Shown piece after piece: positions 16,728 through 25,543 of a stretch of 64,000 nt of DNA. Numbering within the stretch: the first letter of the stretch is position 1; each line of letters begins with the position of its first letter. Source of the DNA: Soonwooa sp. (GTDB lineage Bacteria > Bacteroidota > Bacteroidia > Flavobacteriales > Weeksellaceae). The DNA is taken from NCBI RefSeq assembly GCF_030151385.1, contig NZ_JASLDS010000030.1, positions 62,001-126,000 on the forward strand, read 5' to 3'. The translations under genes were made by a program, and so were the position numbers. The notes below the pieces were generated by a model. That model saw only the letters and a program-made list of their open reading frames with translations, did not search any database and had not been told where the DNA came from.

Positions 16728-17501
16728 TTAATTTATAATATCAACAAAATCCTTTATTGTACAGTATTCTCGCTTATTAGCATCAAGCCAAGTCAAAAAA
16801 GAATCAAACTTTTCGACCATTGCTTTTCCTGTATCTTTTGTTGTAAAGTTAGGCAATTTAAATTCAGGATTTTTGATATCTGCAAATTCCCAAGGATGGA
16901 AATAAACATTAAGATATCCGTTATCCTTCCAACTTCTTTTAGCCAAAAATCGATACACTTGCTCTGGGAAATTATGGAAACTTAGCCAAAACAAAGGCAC
17001 TCGAAAAAGTGGCGACACCGAAGCTGGCAATTGCAAAACCTCTTTCTTTTTGAAATAACGTTTACTAACACCCAAATTATTATAACGTCCAGGCAAGAAT
17101 GTCGGATTAATCGATGAATTATAAATATAACCGGCATCTCGAACTTCATCTTCGTCAACGGGACTCATCCTAGGCATTCGAAGTCCTATAACCTCCGTAT
17201 TGAAAAGTTCTGACAATCGCTCGCGAGAACTTTTAAGATGCTCATTTTTAAACTCAGAATGAAACCACGTGTGGCTTGCCAACTCATGACCTTCATCCAA
17301 AAGTCTTCTGATAATATCTTGATTATTTTCTGCAAAAACAACCGTTGAAAAAAAAGTTGCTTTGGCGTTATGTTTTTTCAAAAGGTCCAAAATGGCGACG
17401 GTGCCACCTCGGGAAATTTGTATTTGTTGTTCGAAAGAAATCTGACCTTTATATTCGAGAGGCATGTCAAATTCTTCAATGTCGAAACTCAGTAAAACCA
17501 T
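16728..17501 (-). CDS. Polysaccharide deacetylase-family protein
   Basis: A 257-residue NodB-homology enzyme. The catalytic pair is SFDIEEFD (Asp7, Glu9/Glu10) and the metal triad uses His77 and His81 of SHTWFH. RMPRMSP provides the motif 3 arginine and proline, and VYFHPWEF the C-terminal histidine. There is no signal peptide, so it probably acts on a lipid-linked sugar in the cytoplasm. The SFDIEE form is typical of cluster-linked deacetylases. It lies 2 bp after the GT2 gene and 7 bp before the GT4 gene. Confidence 0.93.
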   Translation of the reverse strand: MVLLSFDIEEFDMPLEYKGQISFEQQIQISRGGTVAILDLLKKHNAKATFFSTVVFAENNQDIIRRLLDEGHELASHTWFHSEFKNEHLKSSRERLSELFNTEVIGLRMPRMSPVDEDEVRDAGYIYNSSINPTFLPGRYNNLGVSKRYFKKKEVLQLPASVSPLFRVPLFWLSFHNFPEQVYRFLAKRSWKDNGYLNVYFHPWEFADIKNPEFKLPNFTTKDTGKAMVEKFDSFLTWLDANKREYCTIKDFVDIIN

Positions 17502-17503
17502 GC

Positions 17504-18427
17504 TTAAAAGTTTTTTGAACGAATAATATAATTAGGTCTGTCTTTAATTTGTTTAAACATTTTTCCCATATAAATTCCGAAAATTCCTAAAATAATAAGT
17601 TGAATACCACCAAAGAAAACAATCGTCATAATGAGTGATGCCCAACCAGATATTTCGGTTTTTGCAACAAATGCGTAGATGACGTATGGAATGTATAACA
17701 AGCTAAGACTCGAAAAGAAAAAGCCTAAATAAGCTGCCAAATACAAAGGTTTTACACTAAAAGATGTTATTCCAGTAAAGGCAAATTTCAACATCTTTTT
17801 TAAGTTGTATTTGCTCTCACCCGAAAAGCGTTGATCGGCTTCGAAATGTATCGCGTATTGCTTAAAGCCCATCCATTTCACCATTCCTCGGAGAAACAAA
17901 TCGGACTCGCCAACGTCTTTAATACTGTCAACTACTTTTCTGTCCATCAATCGGAAATCCGAACTTCCTTTATCGATTTCGACGTCAGAAAGATTGCTCA
18001 AAAGTTTGTAGAAAAAGTCAGAGGTTTTCTTTTTGAATTGTGAAATTTCTTTAGGATATTTTCGAATGGTATAGACCATATCATAACCTTCCTCCCATTT
18101 TTTAATCATTTCGGGAATTAATCTCGGAGGATGTTGCAAGTCAGCGTCCATAGAAATTACAATCTGTCCTTGCGCTTCGTCCAAGCCTGCTTTTACGGCA
18201 AATTGATGTCCAAAGTTTCGGGAAAACTCAATGTATTTAATTTGTGGATAAGCTTCTGAAAGCAGCTCCAAAATCTGCTGCGTATTATCTCGACTGCCAT
18301 CATTCACAAAAATAATGTCGTATTGATAATTTGGCAAATCTCTGAAAACCAAATCAATTTCTTGGAAAATCTTTTCTAGATTACCTTCTTCGTTGTAAGC
18401 TGGGATAACAATGCTAACCTGCTTCAT
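17504..18427 (-). CDS. GT2 glycosyltransferase (polyprenyl-phosphate sugar transferase, GtrB/DPM1-like)
   Basis: A 307-residue enzyme with a cytoplasmic GT-A domain (1-225) and two C-terminal membrane helices (about 230-255 and 265-290). VIPAYNEEGN binds the nucleotide, SMDADLQHPP holds the DxD motif and QRFSGESKYNL is the acceptor-site signature. Such proteins load glucose, mannose or a similar sugar on undecaprenyl phosphate so that it can be moved across the membrane. Its ATG overlaps the stop of the upstream gene by 4 bp (ATGA), indicating translational coupling. Confidence 0.93.
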   Translation of the reverse strand: MKQVSIVIPAYNEEGNLEKIFQEIDLVFRDLPNYQYDIIFVNDGSRDNTQQILELLSEAYPQIKYIEFSRNFGHQFAVKAGLDEAQGQIVISMDADLQHPPRLIPEMIKKWEEGYDMVYTIRKYPKEISQFKKKTSDFFYKLLSNLSDVEIDKGSSDFRLMDRKVVDSIKDVGESDLFLRGMVKWMGFKQYAIHFEADQRFSGESKYNLKKMLKFAFTGITSFSVKPLYLAAYLGFFFSSLSLLYIPYVIYAFVAKTEISGWASLIMTIVFFGGIQLIILGIFGIYMGKMFKQIKDRPNYIIRSKNF

Positions 18428-19596
18428 GCCGCAACTTTATAATCGGTTTCGAAGTTTCTTGTCATCAACTCGTAAGTAATTCTTAACCAAACAACGCTGC
18501 ATGGTAGGGACTTCAGAGAATATTTAATAATAAAATTCTCTTTTACGAATTTTGGAAATAAATCCGAACTTGAGAAACACGTCAAAATAATTACAAAAAC
18601 CAGCAAGGCAATATCAATCGGCTTTTTCTCTTTCTGAATTAAAAACCAAATCATCACACCTGCCACCGCAATAATATAAGTCGGCGACTCTGAGCCAGAA
18701 CTAAACAACACAGTAAACAAAAGTGTTGATGCCAAAATCAAAAGCTTAAAAGCCAAATGTTTGTATTGACTGATTCTGATATAAGGTAAAGCAAATAATG
18801 GCAATCCAAACATCAAAAATGTCAAATTAGAAATGTTAGCATCTTGCAAAATGCGACGCACAAATCCCATCAACGAAATATCTTGGTAATTTCCTAAAAC
18901 TTGGTTCGTACCGTTTTTGTCCTTTAGCTCTACGAACCAATCAACATAAGATTGTACACCAAAATGCGGCGACGAATATGCCATTGGAATCACAAAAAAC
19001 AGCACACAAAATACGGCTAAAGCTGCAATAAATTTGACCTTGTTTTTAACAAAGAAAAAAGCGGAAAGTCCTACAATGCCATAGATTTTAACAAAAATAC
19101 CAATGGCAATTGCCAAAGCAGACTTTACTTCTTTTTGCTTGTAGATATAGGTTGCGGATAATATCAATAGTCCTGTAAGTGCAATATTAAACTGCAAACT
19201 AACCGCTGCTGTAATAAATTCTTGCAAACATAACCATGCAAAAAAAGCTTTGTTTTTGGAACTAAAAGGCAAGCTTTTAACAGCATACAAAAACACCAAT
19301 GTATTGGCAACATTCCAAAGGATAATCCCCATCCAATCTGGCATTATTGCAAATGGCGCAATCAATGCACTAAAGAAAATCCCATAATGATTCTTGTCAG
19401 AATACAGCTCGGGATACCACGAATAAAGATTTCGTTGTTGTAATGTATTGAACAATACATTTTTAAAAATTAAATAGTTATTGTAGGCACCAGGTCCACG
19501 ATTATATTTTGATAATGCAGACAAAGCACCTACAATAATATAGATGATTCCAATATATCTTGGATTAGATATAAAATTTAGGAATTTATTTTTCAA
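18424..19596 (-). CDS. GT87/DUF2029-family membrane glycosyltransferase
   Basis: A 390-residue protein with about ten membrane helices, beginning at residue 15. The N-terminal periplasmic region with LYSWYPELYSDKNHYGIFFSAL resembles the DUF2029/GT87 family, which uses polyprenyl-phosphate sugars on the outer face of the membrane. The acidic residues of that loop (Glu, Asp) are candidates for catalysis. It pairs naturally with the GT2 enzyme downstream: one loads the lipid carrier, the other unloads it. It begins 24 bp after dapD. The family call comes from topology and loop motif. Confidence 0.82.
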   Translation of the reverse strand: MKNKFLNFISNPRYIGIIYIIVGALSALSKYNRGPGAYNNYLIFKNVLFNTLQQRNLYSWYPELYSDKNHYGIFFSALIAPFAIMPDWMGIILWNVANTLVFLYAVKSLPFSSKNKAFFAWLCLQEFITAAVSLQFNIALTGLLILSATYIYKQKEVKSALAIAIGIFVKIYGIVGLSAFFFVKNKVKFIAALAVFCVLFFVIPMAYSSPHFGVQSYVDWFVELKDKNGTNQVLGNYQDISLMGFVRRILQDANISNLTFLMFGLPLFALPYIRISQYKHLAFKLLILASTLLFTVLFSSGSESPTYIIAVAGVMIWFLIQKEKKPIDIALLVFVIILTCFSSSDLFPKFVKENFIIKYSLKSLPCSVVWLRITYELMTRNFETDYKVAA

Positions 19597-19620
19597 AATG
19601 TGTTTATTAGCTTTTATATT

Positions 19621-20442
19621 TTAGACAGCAACATTGTTTTCACGCAATGCATCGTTAAGAGAGGTCTTCTTATCTGTCGACTCCTTTCTTTGTCCGATAA
19701 TCAAGGCACAAGGCACTTGGTATTCACCTGCTGGATATTGCTTAGTATAACTACCTGGGATTACAACTGAACGAGCAGGCACACGACCTTTTATTTCGAT
19801 TGGTTCTGGACCAGTCACATCGATAATTTTTGTAGACGCCGTCAACACAACATTAGCACCCAAAACAGCTTCTTTCTCAACATGTACGCCTTCTACAACG
19901 ATACATCTAGAACCGATAAAACAGTCGTCTTCAATAATAACTGGCGCAGCTTGCAAAGGCTCTAGCACGCCACCGATACCAACACCACCAGAAAGGTGAA
20001 CATTTTTACCAATTTGTGCACAACTACCAACAGTCGCCCACGTGTCAACCATCGTTCCGCTATCTACATAAGCGCCAATATTAACATAAGACGGCATCAT
20101 GATAACGCCGCTTGCTACAAAACTTCCGTGTCTTGCAATTGCGTGAGGCACTACTCTAACACCTTTTTCGGCATAATTCTTCTTTAAAGGGATTTTATCA
20201 TGGAATTCGAAAGGTCCAACTTCGATGGTTTCCATTGTTTGGATTGGGAAATAAAGCACCACCGCTTTTTTCACCCACTCATTAACTTGCCATCCGTTGT
20301 CAGTAGGTTCTGCAACACGAAGTTCGCCTAAGTCTAGTTTTTCAACAACATTTCTAATCGCGTCGGTATATTGAGAGTCTTTTAGAAGCTCTCTGTTATC
20401 CCAAACTTTCTCAATCGTTTCTTTTAATTCCTGTAAAGACAT
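19621..20442 (-). CDS. dapD: 2,3,4,5-tetrahydropyridine-2,6-dicarboxylate N-succinyltransferase
   Basis: Adds succinyl from succinyl-CoA to tetrahydrodipicolinate in the lysine and meso-diaminopimelate pathway. The 273-residue length is typical. The left-handed beta-helix begins near residue 100 with VPHAIARHGSF and hexapeptide repeats, and includes YVDSGTMVDTWATVGSCAQIG and GGVGIGGVLEP. It acts in the cytoplasm and feeds peptidoglycan synthesis. It lies 24 bp upstream of the glycan genes, so all five may be transcribed together. Confidence 0.97.
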   Translation of the reverse strand: MSLQELKETIEKVWDNRELLKDSQYTDAIRNVVEKLDLGELRVAEPTDNGWQVNEWVKKAVVLYFPIQTMETIEVGPFEFHDKIPLKKNYAEKGVRVVPHAIARHGSFVASGVIMMPSYVNIGAYVDSGTMVDTWATVGSCAQIGKNVHLSGGVGIGGVLEPLQAAPVIIEDDCFIGSRCIVVEGVHVEKEAVLGANVVLTASTKIIDVTGPEPIEIKGRVPARSVVIPGSYTKQYPAGEYQVPCALIIGQRKESTDKKTSLNDALRENNVAV

Positions 20443-20472
20443 AGTTTTATATTTACTTTTTTAATAACAATT

Positions 20473-20630
20473 TGGGCGTGCCCCTTTGTTTTTGCCAACT
20501 CCAAACCTCATAGGTTTCCCCAGCAAAAAAACAAGCGGGTCGGTCTCCGCACAGTCGCTTTTCTTGTGCAGCTTCAGTTCCGCCACCACAAGAAAGAGCT
20601 CCAACAATGTGCTTCGCCCTCACGCTAAAA
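20473..20630. repeat. Dispersed intergenic element A (GGGCGTGCCC...CACGC type)
   Basis: It opens with GGGCGTGCCCC (20474) and closes with CACGC (20621-20625). Inside are a hairpin AAACCT-CAT-AGGTTT and a longer stem TTCTTGTG (20561-20568) with CACAAGAA (20587-20594). The core GGGTCGGTCTCCGC...TTCTTGTGC resembles element B. It has higher GC than the flanks and no coding potential. It lies between dapD and the NlpC/P60 gene. Confidence 0.75.
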
Positions 20631-20649
20631 TAATCGCAAAAATAGTAAA

Positions 20650-21198
20650 TTAAAGGACGCTACGCGCAAAAAGAAAAGCTTTATTCCAATAAGCTTCATT
20701 AAGGGACGAAATTATCACACCTTTACTTGTAGAAGCATGAATAAATTTAATCTCGCCATCATTTTCGATGTTGTTAACAATGCCAACATGCGTAACACTT
20801 CTGCCTCCTCCTGTTGCAAAAAATAACAAATCACCTGCTTTAACTTCCTCAACTCGAATTGAAGAACCTGTATCTGCTTGGTCCGTAGAACGACGCGGCA
20901 ACTTGTAGTTATTATCTTCAAAAACTTTGGTTACAAGACCAGAACAGTCAAAACCAGTTCTGGTGTTGCCACCATATTTATACGGAACACCAAGATATTG
21001 CTGTGCATCCTTTACCACATCATTGCGATCACCAGAGACTTTCGAAGTATTGTTAGAAGTATATTTCTTGAGATTGACAGTCGATTTGGATGCAGCCGAC
21101 TTAGAAGCCGACTTGTACTTTGAACGGCTTACAGGTTTCGAAGCCGTACAAGAATATAATGTTACCGAAGCAATAAGAATATAGATTAACCTTTTCAT
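20650..21198 (-). CDS. NlpC/P60 (C40) lipoprotein, putative peptidoglycan endopeptidase
   Basis: A cell-wall cysteine peptidase anchored as a lipoprotein. I start at the ATG at 21198 (MKRLIYILIASVTLYSC), giving 182 residues. An upstream ATG at 21216 would begin where transcription itself should start, since TATATTTG lies at 21226-21219. Counted from 21216, the lipidated residue is Cys23 and the catalytic triad is Cys91 (FDCSGL), His143 (THVGIV) and His160 (FIHAS). A Ser/Lys-rich linker separates the anchor from the domain. It probably trims stem peptides near the outer membrane. Confidence 0.93.
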   Translation of the reverse strand: MKRLIYILIASVTLYSCTASKPVSRSKYKSASKSAASKSTVNLKKYTSNNTSKVSGDRNDVVKDAQQYLGVPYKYGGNTRTGFDCSGLVTKVFEDNNYKLPRRSTDQADTGSSIRVEEVKAGDLLFFATGGGRSVTHVGIVNNIENDGEIKFIHASTSKGVIISSLNEAYWNKAFLFARSVL

Positions 21199-21218
21199 TA
21201 AAAATCTTTTACACATCT

Positions 21219-21226
21219 CAAATATA
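21219..21226 (-). promoter_or_regulatory. -7 box (TATATTTG) deciding the NlpC/P60 start
   Basis: TATATTTG on the minus strand matches TAnnTTTG and lies 21-28 bp upstream of the preferred ATG at 21198. It overlaps the region immediately before the alternative ATG at 21216. Confidence 0.45.
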
Positions 21227-21343
21227 ACGAAAAAAGCTAAAGTTTAGTTTGTTAGCCTCATTTTTTTGATTTAACATTGTTATCATATAAAGATTAATGC
21301 ATATTTTAACAACATAATAATACTCAAATCACCGAAACACAAA

Positions 21344-22132
21344 ATGGGAATCTTCAATAATCTATTCGAAAAAAAAGACAAAGTAAGTGTCCAATTTATA
21401 GACGCTTCTAACGACCAAATCATTGGAAAAACAGAAATGGCAGTCGACCAGTTACCTGCTACATTCTCTGTGCCAACAACGATGCATATCGACAATAAAG
21501 ATTGGTCGGTGGAACAAGCTATTCCCGAAAATTCGGAGGACTTTGCAAAATCGGGCAAGCTGGTTTTAAAAATGCGAAAAATCGAATATGTCAATCCTCA
21601 AGATATTTGGTACACAATCCCGACAATTGAAAATAGTTTTCCCAATTTGGTTGCAACCGCGCCTTTCGGGGATTTTAGTATTCAGATTCATGGCGACGAT
21701 TGGTTGCAACAAGAATTAATATCTAGCAACAATGCCAACGAGGTTGAACAAATGCTAGAGCAAATCCGAGAAAGCGCTTCAGAATCCAATGAAAACGGAG
21801 AAATAATAAGTTACAAGAATTGCTATGTCAGAAACTTTCAAGCAGAAAAAATAACGGACAAAATTTATTTGCAAGACATTCAAAAATACTTGGAAGCTGA
21901 CAAAGTAGGTTCTTTAGCTTTCGTCAATGACTATGATGGTTTTGCGGACAAATGCTTTGTTATCGAAGCTTTGGGAACTTATTTTTATGGTCAACTCAAC
22001 GATGACAATTCTCTCCAAACTTTTGCAATTTATGATATTGGAAGTGTCAACGACAGCCAAAAACTTCAACTATTTGCAAAAAACATGAACCTAAATTTCG
22101 TAGATTGGGTCGGAATGTACCAAATTCAGTAA
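21344..22132 (+). CDS. Cytoplasmic protein of unknown function
   Basis: A 262-residue acidic protein with no signal peptide, beginning MGIFNNLFEKKDK. The first 90 residues form a beta-rich unit (VSVQFIDASNDQIIGKTEMAVDQLP). The centre has a helical Asn/Glu-rich linker (SSNNANEVEQMLEQIRESASESNENG), and the last 100 residues look alpha/beta (GSLAFVNDYDGFADKCFVIEAL). I recognise no family or catalytic motif. It is followed 31 bp later by an exported protein of equal obscurity, possibly on the same transcript. Confidence 0.72.
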   Translation: MGIFNNLFEKKDKVSVQFIDASNDQIIGKTEMAVDQLPATFSVPTTMHIDNKDWSVEQAIPENSEDFAKSGKLVLKMRKIEYVNPQDIWYTIPTIENSFPNLVATAPFGDFSIQIHGDDWLQQELISSNNANEVEQMLEQIRESASESNENGEIISYKNCYVRNFQAEKITDKIYLQDIQKYLEADKVGSLAFVNDYDGFADKCFVIEALGTYFYGQLNDDNSLQTFAIYDIGSVNDSQKLQLFAKNMNLNFVDWVGMYQIQ

Positions 22133-22163
22133 TAAATATTTTAGCAAAAATTACAACTCGATT

Positions 22164-23000
22164 ATGTTTAGCAAGTATCTCTTTCTTTTACTTTTAGCAT
22201 TTGGGCAAAGTATCTTCGCGCAAGAATTTAGTCTGTCTAAAGCTTTTGTAAGGGATTCTGAAGATATTACAATTCAGTTGCTTATCAAAAATCTGAAACT
22301 AGATTCTATCAATCGCATCGAACTGAAAAAAAATGCGATTTTAAAACTAAATGACGGAACAAGCCTCCACTCGGATGAATTTCTAACGGACAATTACTAC
22401 GACAAGGCAGGTAATACGTATGATATTGTTTTTGAAACCGCACCTGAAACGCTAAAGAAGATTAAAAGCATTTCGGGAACTGTGAAATATTTCACGCCAA
22501 GTGTTGCTAATAAAGCAATCCAAAGAATAAAGATTGACGAAACCATGAAGGACAAATTGGTTTTTAAAAATTTGGATATCAAAGTTTTGTATATGGATGC
22601 TCTTAAAATCGATTCTTTACAAAACAATCAAAAAAATTTTAGTGTTTGGAAAGCTAAAATAGTATCAGAAAACAAACTTAATTCTAAACTTTTCAATACT
22701 GCAATTACCAAATATCTAAAGGATCGATATCGGTTTGAAATGCCTCGTAATCTAACAAACAATATGCTATTCTACATCGAAAATCCTACATATCATGTTG
22801 CAAAAAATTATGTTGTAAAATCTGATTTGTACGATTTCCCAGAAGCAGGAAGTGAATACCATAGCAAAGCTTGGACGTTTTGGGAACTTAATTATTCATT
22901 GAGAAGTTTTCCGAAAAATTATGAAATCGAGCTAATCATGGAAAACAAAACAGCAGTTAAATATTATAATTTTAAAATAGATCTTAGGAAACCTGAATAA
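22164..23000 (+). CDS. Exported protein of unknown function
   Basis: A 278-residue protein with a clear signal peptide (MFSKYLFLLLLAFGQSIFAQ, about 20 residues). The mature protein is Lys- and Asn-rich with repeated beta-strand segments, and there is no lipobox, T9SS tail or cysteine cluster. I see no known domain. It sits before a GLPGLI protein, and both may belong to the envelope. The low GC and absence of motifs make a function guess unsafe. Confidence 0.72.
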   Translation: MFSKYLFLLLLAFGQSIFAQEFSLSKAFVRDSEDITIQLLIKNLKLDSINRIELKKNAILKLNDGTSLHSDEFLTDNYYDKAGNTYDIVFETAPETLKKIKSISGTVKYFTPSVANKAIQRIKIDETMKDKLVFKNLDIKVLYMDALKIDSLQNNQKNFSVWKAKIVSENKLNSKLFNTAITKYLKDRYRFEMPRNLTNNMLFYIENPTYHVAKNYVVKSDLYDFPEAGSEYHSKAWTFWELNYSLRSFPKNYEIELIMENKTAVKYYNFKIDLRKPE

Positions 23001-23111
23001 AATTTTATGCTTTTATAAGAGCTTAGCATTTTAATTCAAAAAAACGCTAGATTTTTATAACTTAGTCTAGATTAAATTTTGATTTGTTTTTAACCAAATA
23101 AAATCCTAAAG

Positions 23112-23939
23112 ATGAAATTACTTCTAAAATTTATTGCAATCTTCATCATCAACTTATCTTTTGCACAACAATACAAAGTGGTTTATGAAATGAAATTTAA
23201 ACCAACAAAAGCCAAAGATTCTATAGTGACAGAAAATTTTGTTTTGATGATAAATCCTAGCACTAATTCTAGTAAGTTTTTTAATTACAATTATTACTAT
23301 AGTGATTCTTTAATGACCGTAATTCGCAATAAAAATCTGCAAAGGAGCTTTGACATTAACATTAATAGTTTCAGAAAAGCCAATTATCCTTTAGGTGTTG
23401 TCAAAAATTCAAAAAACATTTTCTTGATCAAAAGCTTGGATGGTGATTCTTATAAAATCCGTGAAGACAAACCAAAATGGAATGTCAGCAGTGAAAAAAA
23501 GGCTTTCAAGTCTTATACTTTGCAAAAAGCAACTGCAACGATCTTAGGCAGAAATTGGACGGTCTGGTTTTCTAATGAGATTCCTGTTTCTGATGGTCCT
23601 TATCTTTTTAAAGATTTGCCTGGTCTTGTCTTTAGTGGAAATGATGATGCTAGTGATTTCAATTTTGATCTTTTGTCATTAGAAAAAAGCAATTCTATTG
23701 AAGATTATTTCCCAAGTATTTTTGCAAAGACCATTGATGTAACTGCGGAACAATATGCAAAGGCTTACAAACAATATACACTAGATCCAGCAAAACAGCT
23801 TCGAAATGGAATTTTTGTGGATGATAGTGGCATAAAAGTTAATATGCTGAATGGCATCAGCAAAGACATAATAATCGATATGGAAAAGGATCGAATCCTT
23901 AAAATCAAAAAATTCAACAATTTTATTGATGCTAAATAA
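23112..23939 (+). CDS. GLPGLI-family exported protein
   Basis: A 275-residue secreted or periplasmic protein. The signal peptide is about residues 1-18 (ending SFAQ). The family-defining motif appears as GPYLFKDLPGLVFS near residues 163-176, where GLPGLI is replaced by DLPGLV. GRNWTVWFSNEIPVSDGPY just before it is also typical (usual form: AWFTxEIP). GLPGLI proteins are common in flavobacteria, have no known enzymatic role and are often multi-copy. No TonB-dependent receptor is adjacent. Confidence 0.88.
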   Translation: MKLLLKFIAIFIINLSFAQQYKVVYEMKFKPTKAKDSIVTENFVLMINPSTNSSKFFNYNYYYSDSLMTVIRNKNLQRSFDININSFRKANYPLGVVKNSKNIFLIKSLDGDSYKIREDKPKWNVSSEKKAFKSYTLQKATATILGRNWTVWFSNEIPVSDGPYLFKDLPGLVFSGNDDASDFNFDLLSLEKSNSIEDYFPSIFAKTIDVTAEQYAKAYKQYTLDPAKQLRNGIFVDDSGIKVNMLNGISKDIIIDMEKDRILKIKKFNNFIDAK

Positions 23940-24031
23940 CTGAAAGCTTAACAAGACAAGTATTTAAGATAATCTTCGGAAGAAATTAGCAATCTTTAAA
24001 ATTTTCCGTACTTTAGCGAACGTTAAAAATC

Positions 24032-24105
24032 GGGGGATTGGCGCAGTTGGCTAGCGCGTTTGACTGGCAGTCAAAAGGTCACGGGTTCGAATCCCGTATT
24101 CTCCA
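24032..24105 (+). tRNA. tRNA-Ala (anticodon GGC)
   Basis: A full cloverleaf is visible. The acceptor is GGGGGAT/ATTCTCC with the G3:U70 pair that marks alanine tRNAs, and the discriminator is A (24105). The anticodon stem TTTGA/TCAAA encloses CTGGCAG, with anticodon GGC at 24066-24068. The T arm ACGGG-TTCGAAT-CCCGT is canonical. No CCA is encoded in full (CAC follows), so it must be added. A hairpin terminator follows. Confidence 0.96.
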
Positions 24106-24109
24106 CACG

Positions 24110-24143
24110 AAAAGCTTTAGATGTAAATATCTAGAGCTTTTTT
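24110..24143 (+). terminator. Terminator after tRNA-Ala
   Basis: AAAAGCTTTAGAT and ATCTAGAGCTTTT pair with one G-U wobble around a short loop, followed by a T run. Confidence 0.8.
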
Positions 24144-24190
24144 AATGCCTAAAATTGAAATTCACAGATACAAAAACAAACTCGTTTCAT

Positions 24191-24198
24191 TATATTTG
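24191..24198 (+). promoter_or_regulatory. -7 box (TATATTTG) for the SDH/ClpP-fold gene
   Basis: TATATTTG matches TAnnTTTG, 29 bp before the ATG at 24228. No convincing -33 element is seen. Confidence 0.38.
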
Positions 24199-24227
24199 AT
24201 TATTATTAAAAATCACAAATATCTAAA

Positions 24228-25226
24228 ATGAGTAACATCGAAATCAAAACACCTCCAAAGCTTTTTAACGAAACCCAAAATCTAATTCAGAAACTTTCCG
24301 ACTTATTGGATGGTGACTTTATGAGTTATTGGACCTCAGCAAATAGCCGAATAGTGGGAGATGACATTATCGCATTCTACGAAATTCTAAAGCATAATAA
24401 GAAAAAAGACAATCTTTATCTTTTCATTAAAAGTGATGGCGGTTCTGGTGAAGCCTCTCTACGTATCGTCAATCTTTTGCGCAAATTTTATACGAATATC
24501 TATGCTTTAATTCCTTTGGATTGTGCATCAGCAGCGACAATGCTTGCTTTAGGCGCCGACAAAATCCAAATGGGACCTTTGGCATATTTAACAGCGATTG
24601 ACACTTCGATAACGCACGATTTGTCACCTTTGGATAAATTTAATGATCGTGTAAGCGTTAGCCAAAATGAATTGGGACGCGTTCTCAATCTTTGGGATGC
24701 CAACAAAAACAATAACGACAGCAACCCATTTTCTGACATTTACAAATACATCCATCCGTTGGTAATTGGCTCGGTGGATCGTGCAACTTCGCTTTCGATA
24801 AAGTTGACAAGCGAAATTCTGTCTTATCACATGAAAGACCAAAACGAAGCCGAACGTATCAGTAATACTTTAAATTCCGAATATCCATCGCACTCCTATC
24901 CTATCACCATTCGTGAGGCGCAAAAAATTGGCTTGTGTGCGGAAGAATTAGATAAAGATGTCAACAAACTTCTACTAGAACTTAACGAATTATATTCGGA
25001 AATGGCGCAATTGGCTTACACGGATTTTGATGAAGTTAATTATCATGACAACGAAATCCTAAAAGTTGTTGAAGGAATTAACACCAAACTCTTTTACCAA
25101 AAAGACAAGGATTGGCATTACCGTGCCGAAGAAAGACGTTGGGTACCGATGAATGATGAAAGTAGCTGGAGAAAAATGAGTCTCCACGATGGCAATATTT
25201 TGGAACGTAGTTTTTATGTGAGATAA
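24228..25226 (+). CDS. SDH/ClpP-fold serine protease-like protein (SppA-related)
   Basis: A 332-residue cytoplasmic protein of the crotonase/ClpP fold, best matching the 'serine dehydrogenase proteinase' group. Visible features are IKSDGGSGEAS (oxyanion loop, residues 68-77), LDCASAATMLALGADKI with probable nucleophile Ser101, and MGPLAYLTAIDTSI. There is no signal peptide or membrane anchor, unlike SppA. The C-terminal third (about 230-332) is an extra helical region ending in aromatic and charged residues. It is a lone gene. The function of the bacterial family is unclear. Confidence 0.82.
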   Translation: MSNIEIKTPPKLFNETQNLIQKLSDLLDGDFMSYWTSANSRIVGDDIIAFYEILKHNKKKDNLYLFIKSDGGSGEASLRIVNLLRKFYTNIYALIPLDCASAATMLALGADKIQMGPLAYLTAIDTSITHDLSPLDKFNDRVSVSQNELGRVLNLWDANKNNNDSNPFSDIYKYIHPLVIGSVDRATSLSIKLTSEILSYHMKDQNEAERISNTLNSEYPSHSYPITIREAQKIGLCAEELDKDVNKLLLELNELYSEMAQLAYTDFDEVNYHDNEILKVVEGINTKLFYQKDKDWHYRAEERRWVPMNDESSWRKMSLHDGNILERSFYVR

Positions 25227-25328
25227 TATTTTAATAAAATAAATTCGCTTTTGAAGTTTCGCTTTTGCGCCAAAATTTCAAAAGTCAGTTCTATTTTTTG
25301 ATCGTCTGTAACAGAGTCAAAGTCTTTT

Positions 25329-25493
25329 TTTAACAAAGTTTGTCATTCCGACGTAGGAGGAATCTCTGAGATTCATACATTTAAGATTCTTCGCTTCGCT
25401 CTGAATGACAGAATTTTTCGAACTTACATGATCAAACAGACAATCAAGTTTTTATTTAAAAACAGATTTGACGAAATATGAGCTTTGTTAAAA
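25329..25493. repeat. MITE-like palindromic insertion with TGTCATTC inner arms
   Basis: This occupies most of the 317-bp gap after the SDH gene; I see no gene in it. An imperfect inverted repeat (25342-25366 with 25384-25410) has outer ends TGTCATTC and GAATGACA and carries GGAATCT and AGATTC. A perfect 11-bp outer pair, TTTTAACAAAG (25329-25339) and CTTTGTTAAAA (25483-25493), encloses it. The TGTCATTC...GAATGACA type occurs in many Bacteroidota genomes. Confidence 0.65.
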
Positions 25494-25543
25494 CGATCTT
25501 TTATTTCGTCATTTTTTTAACATTGTAAAATTTAGTCAAAGCT

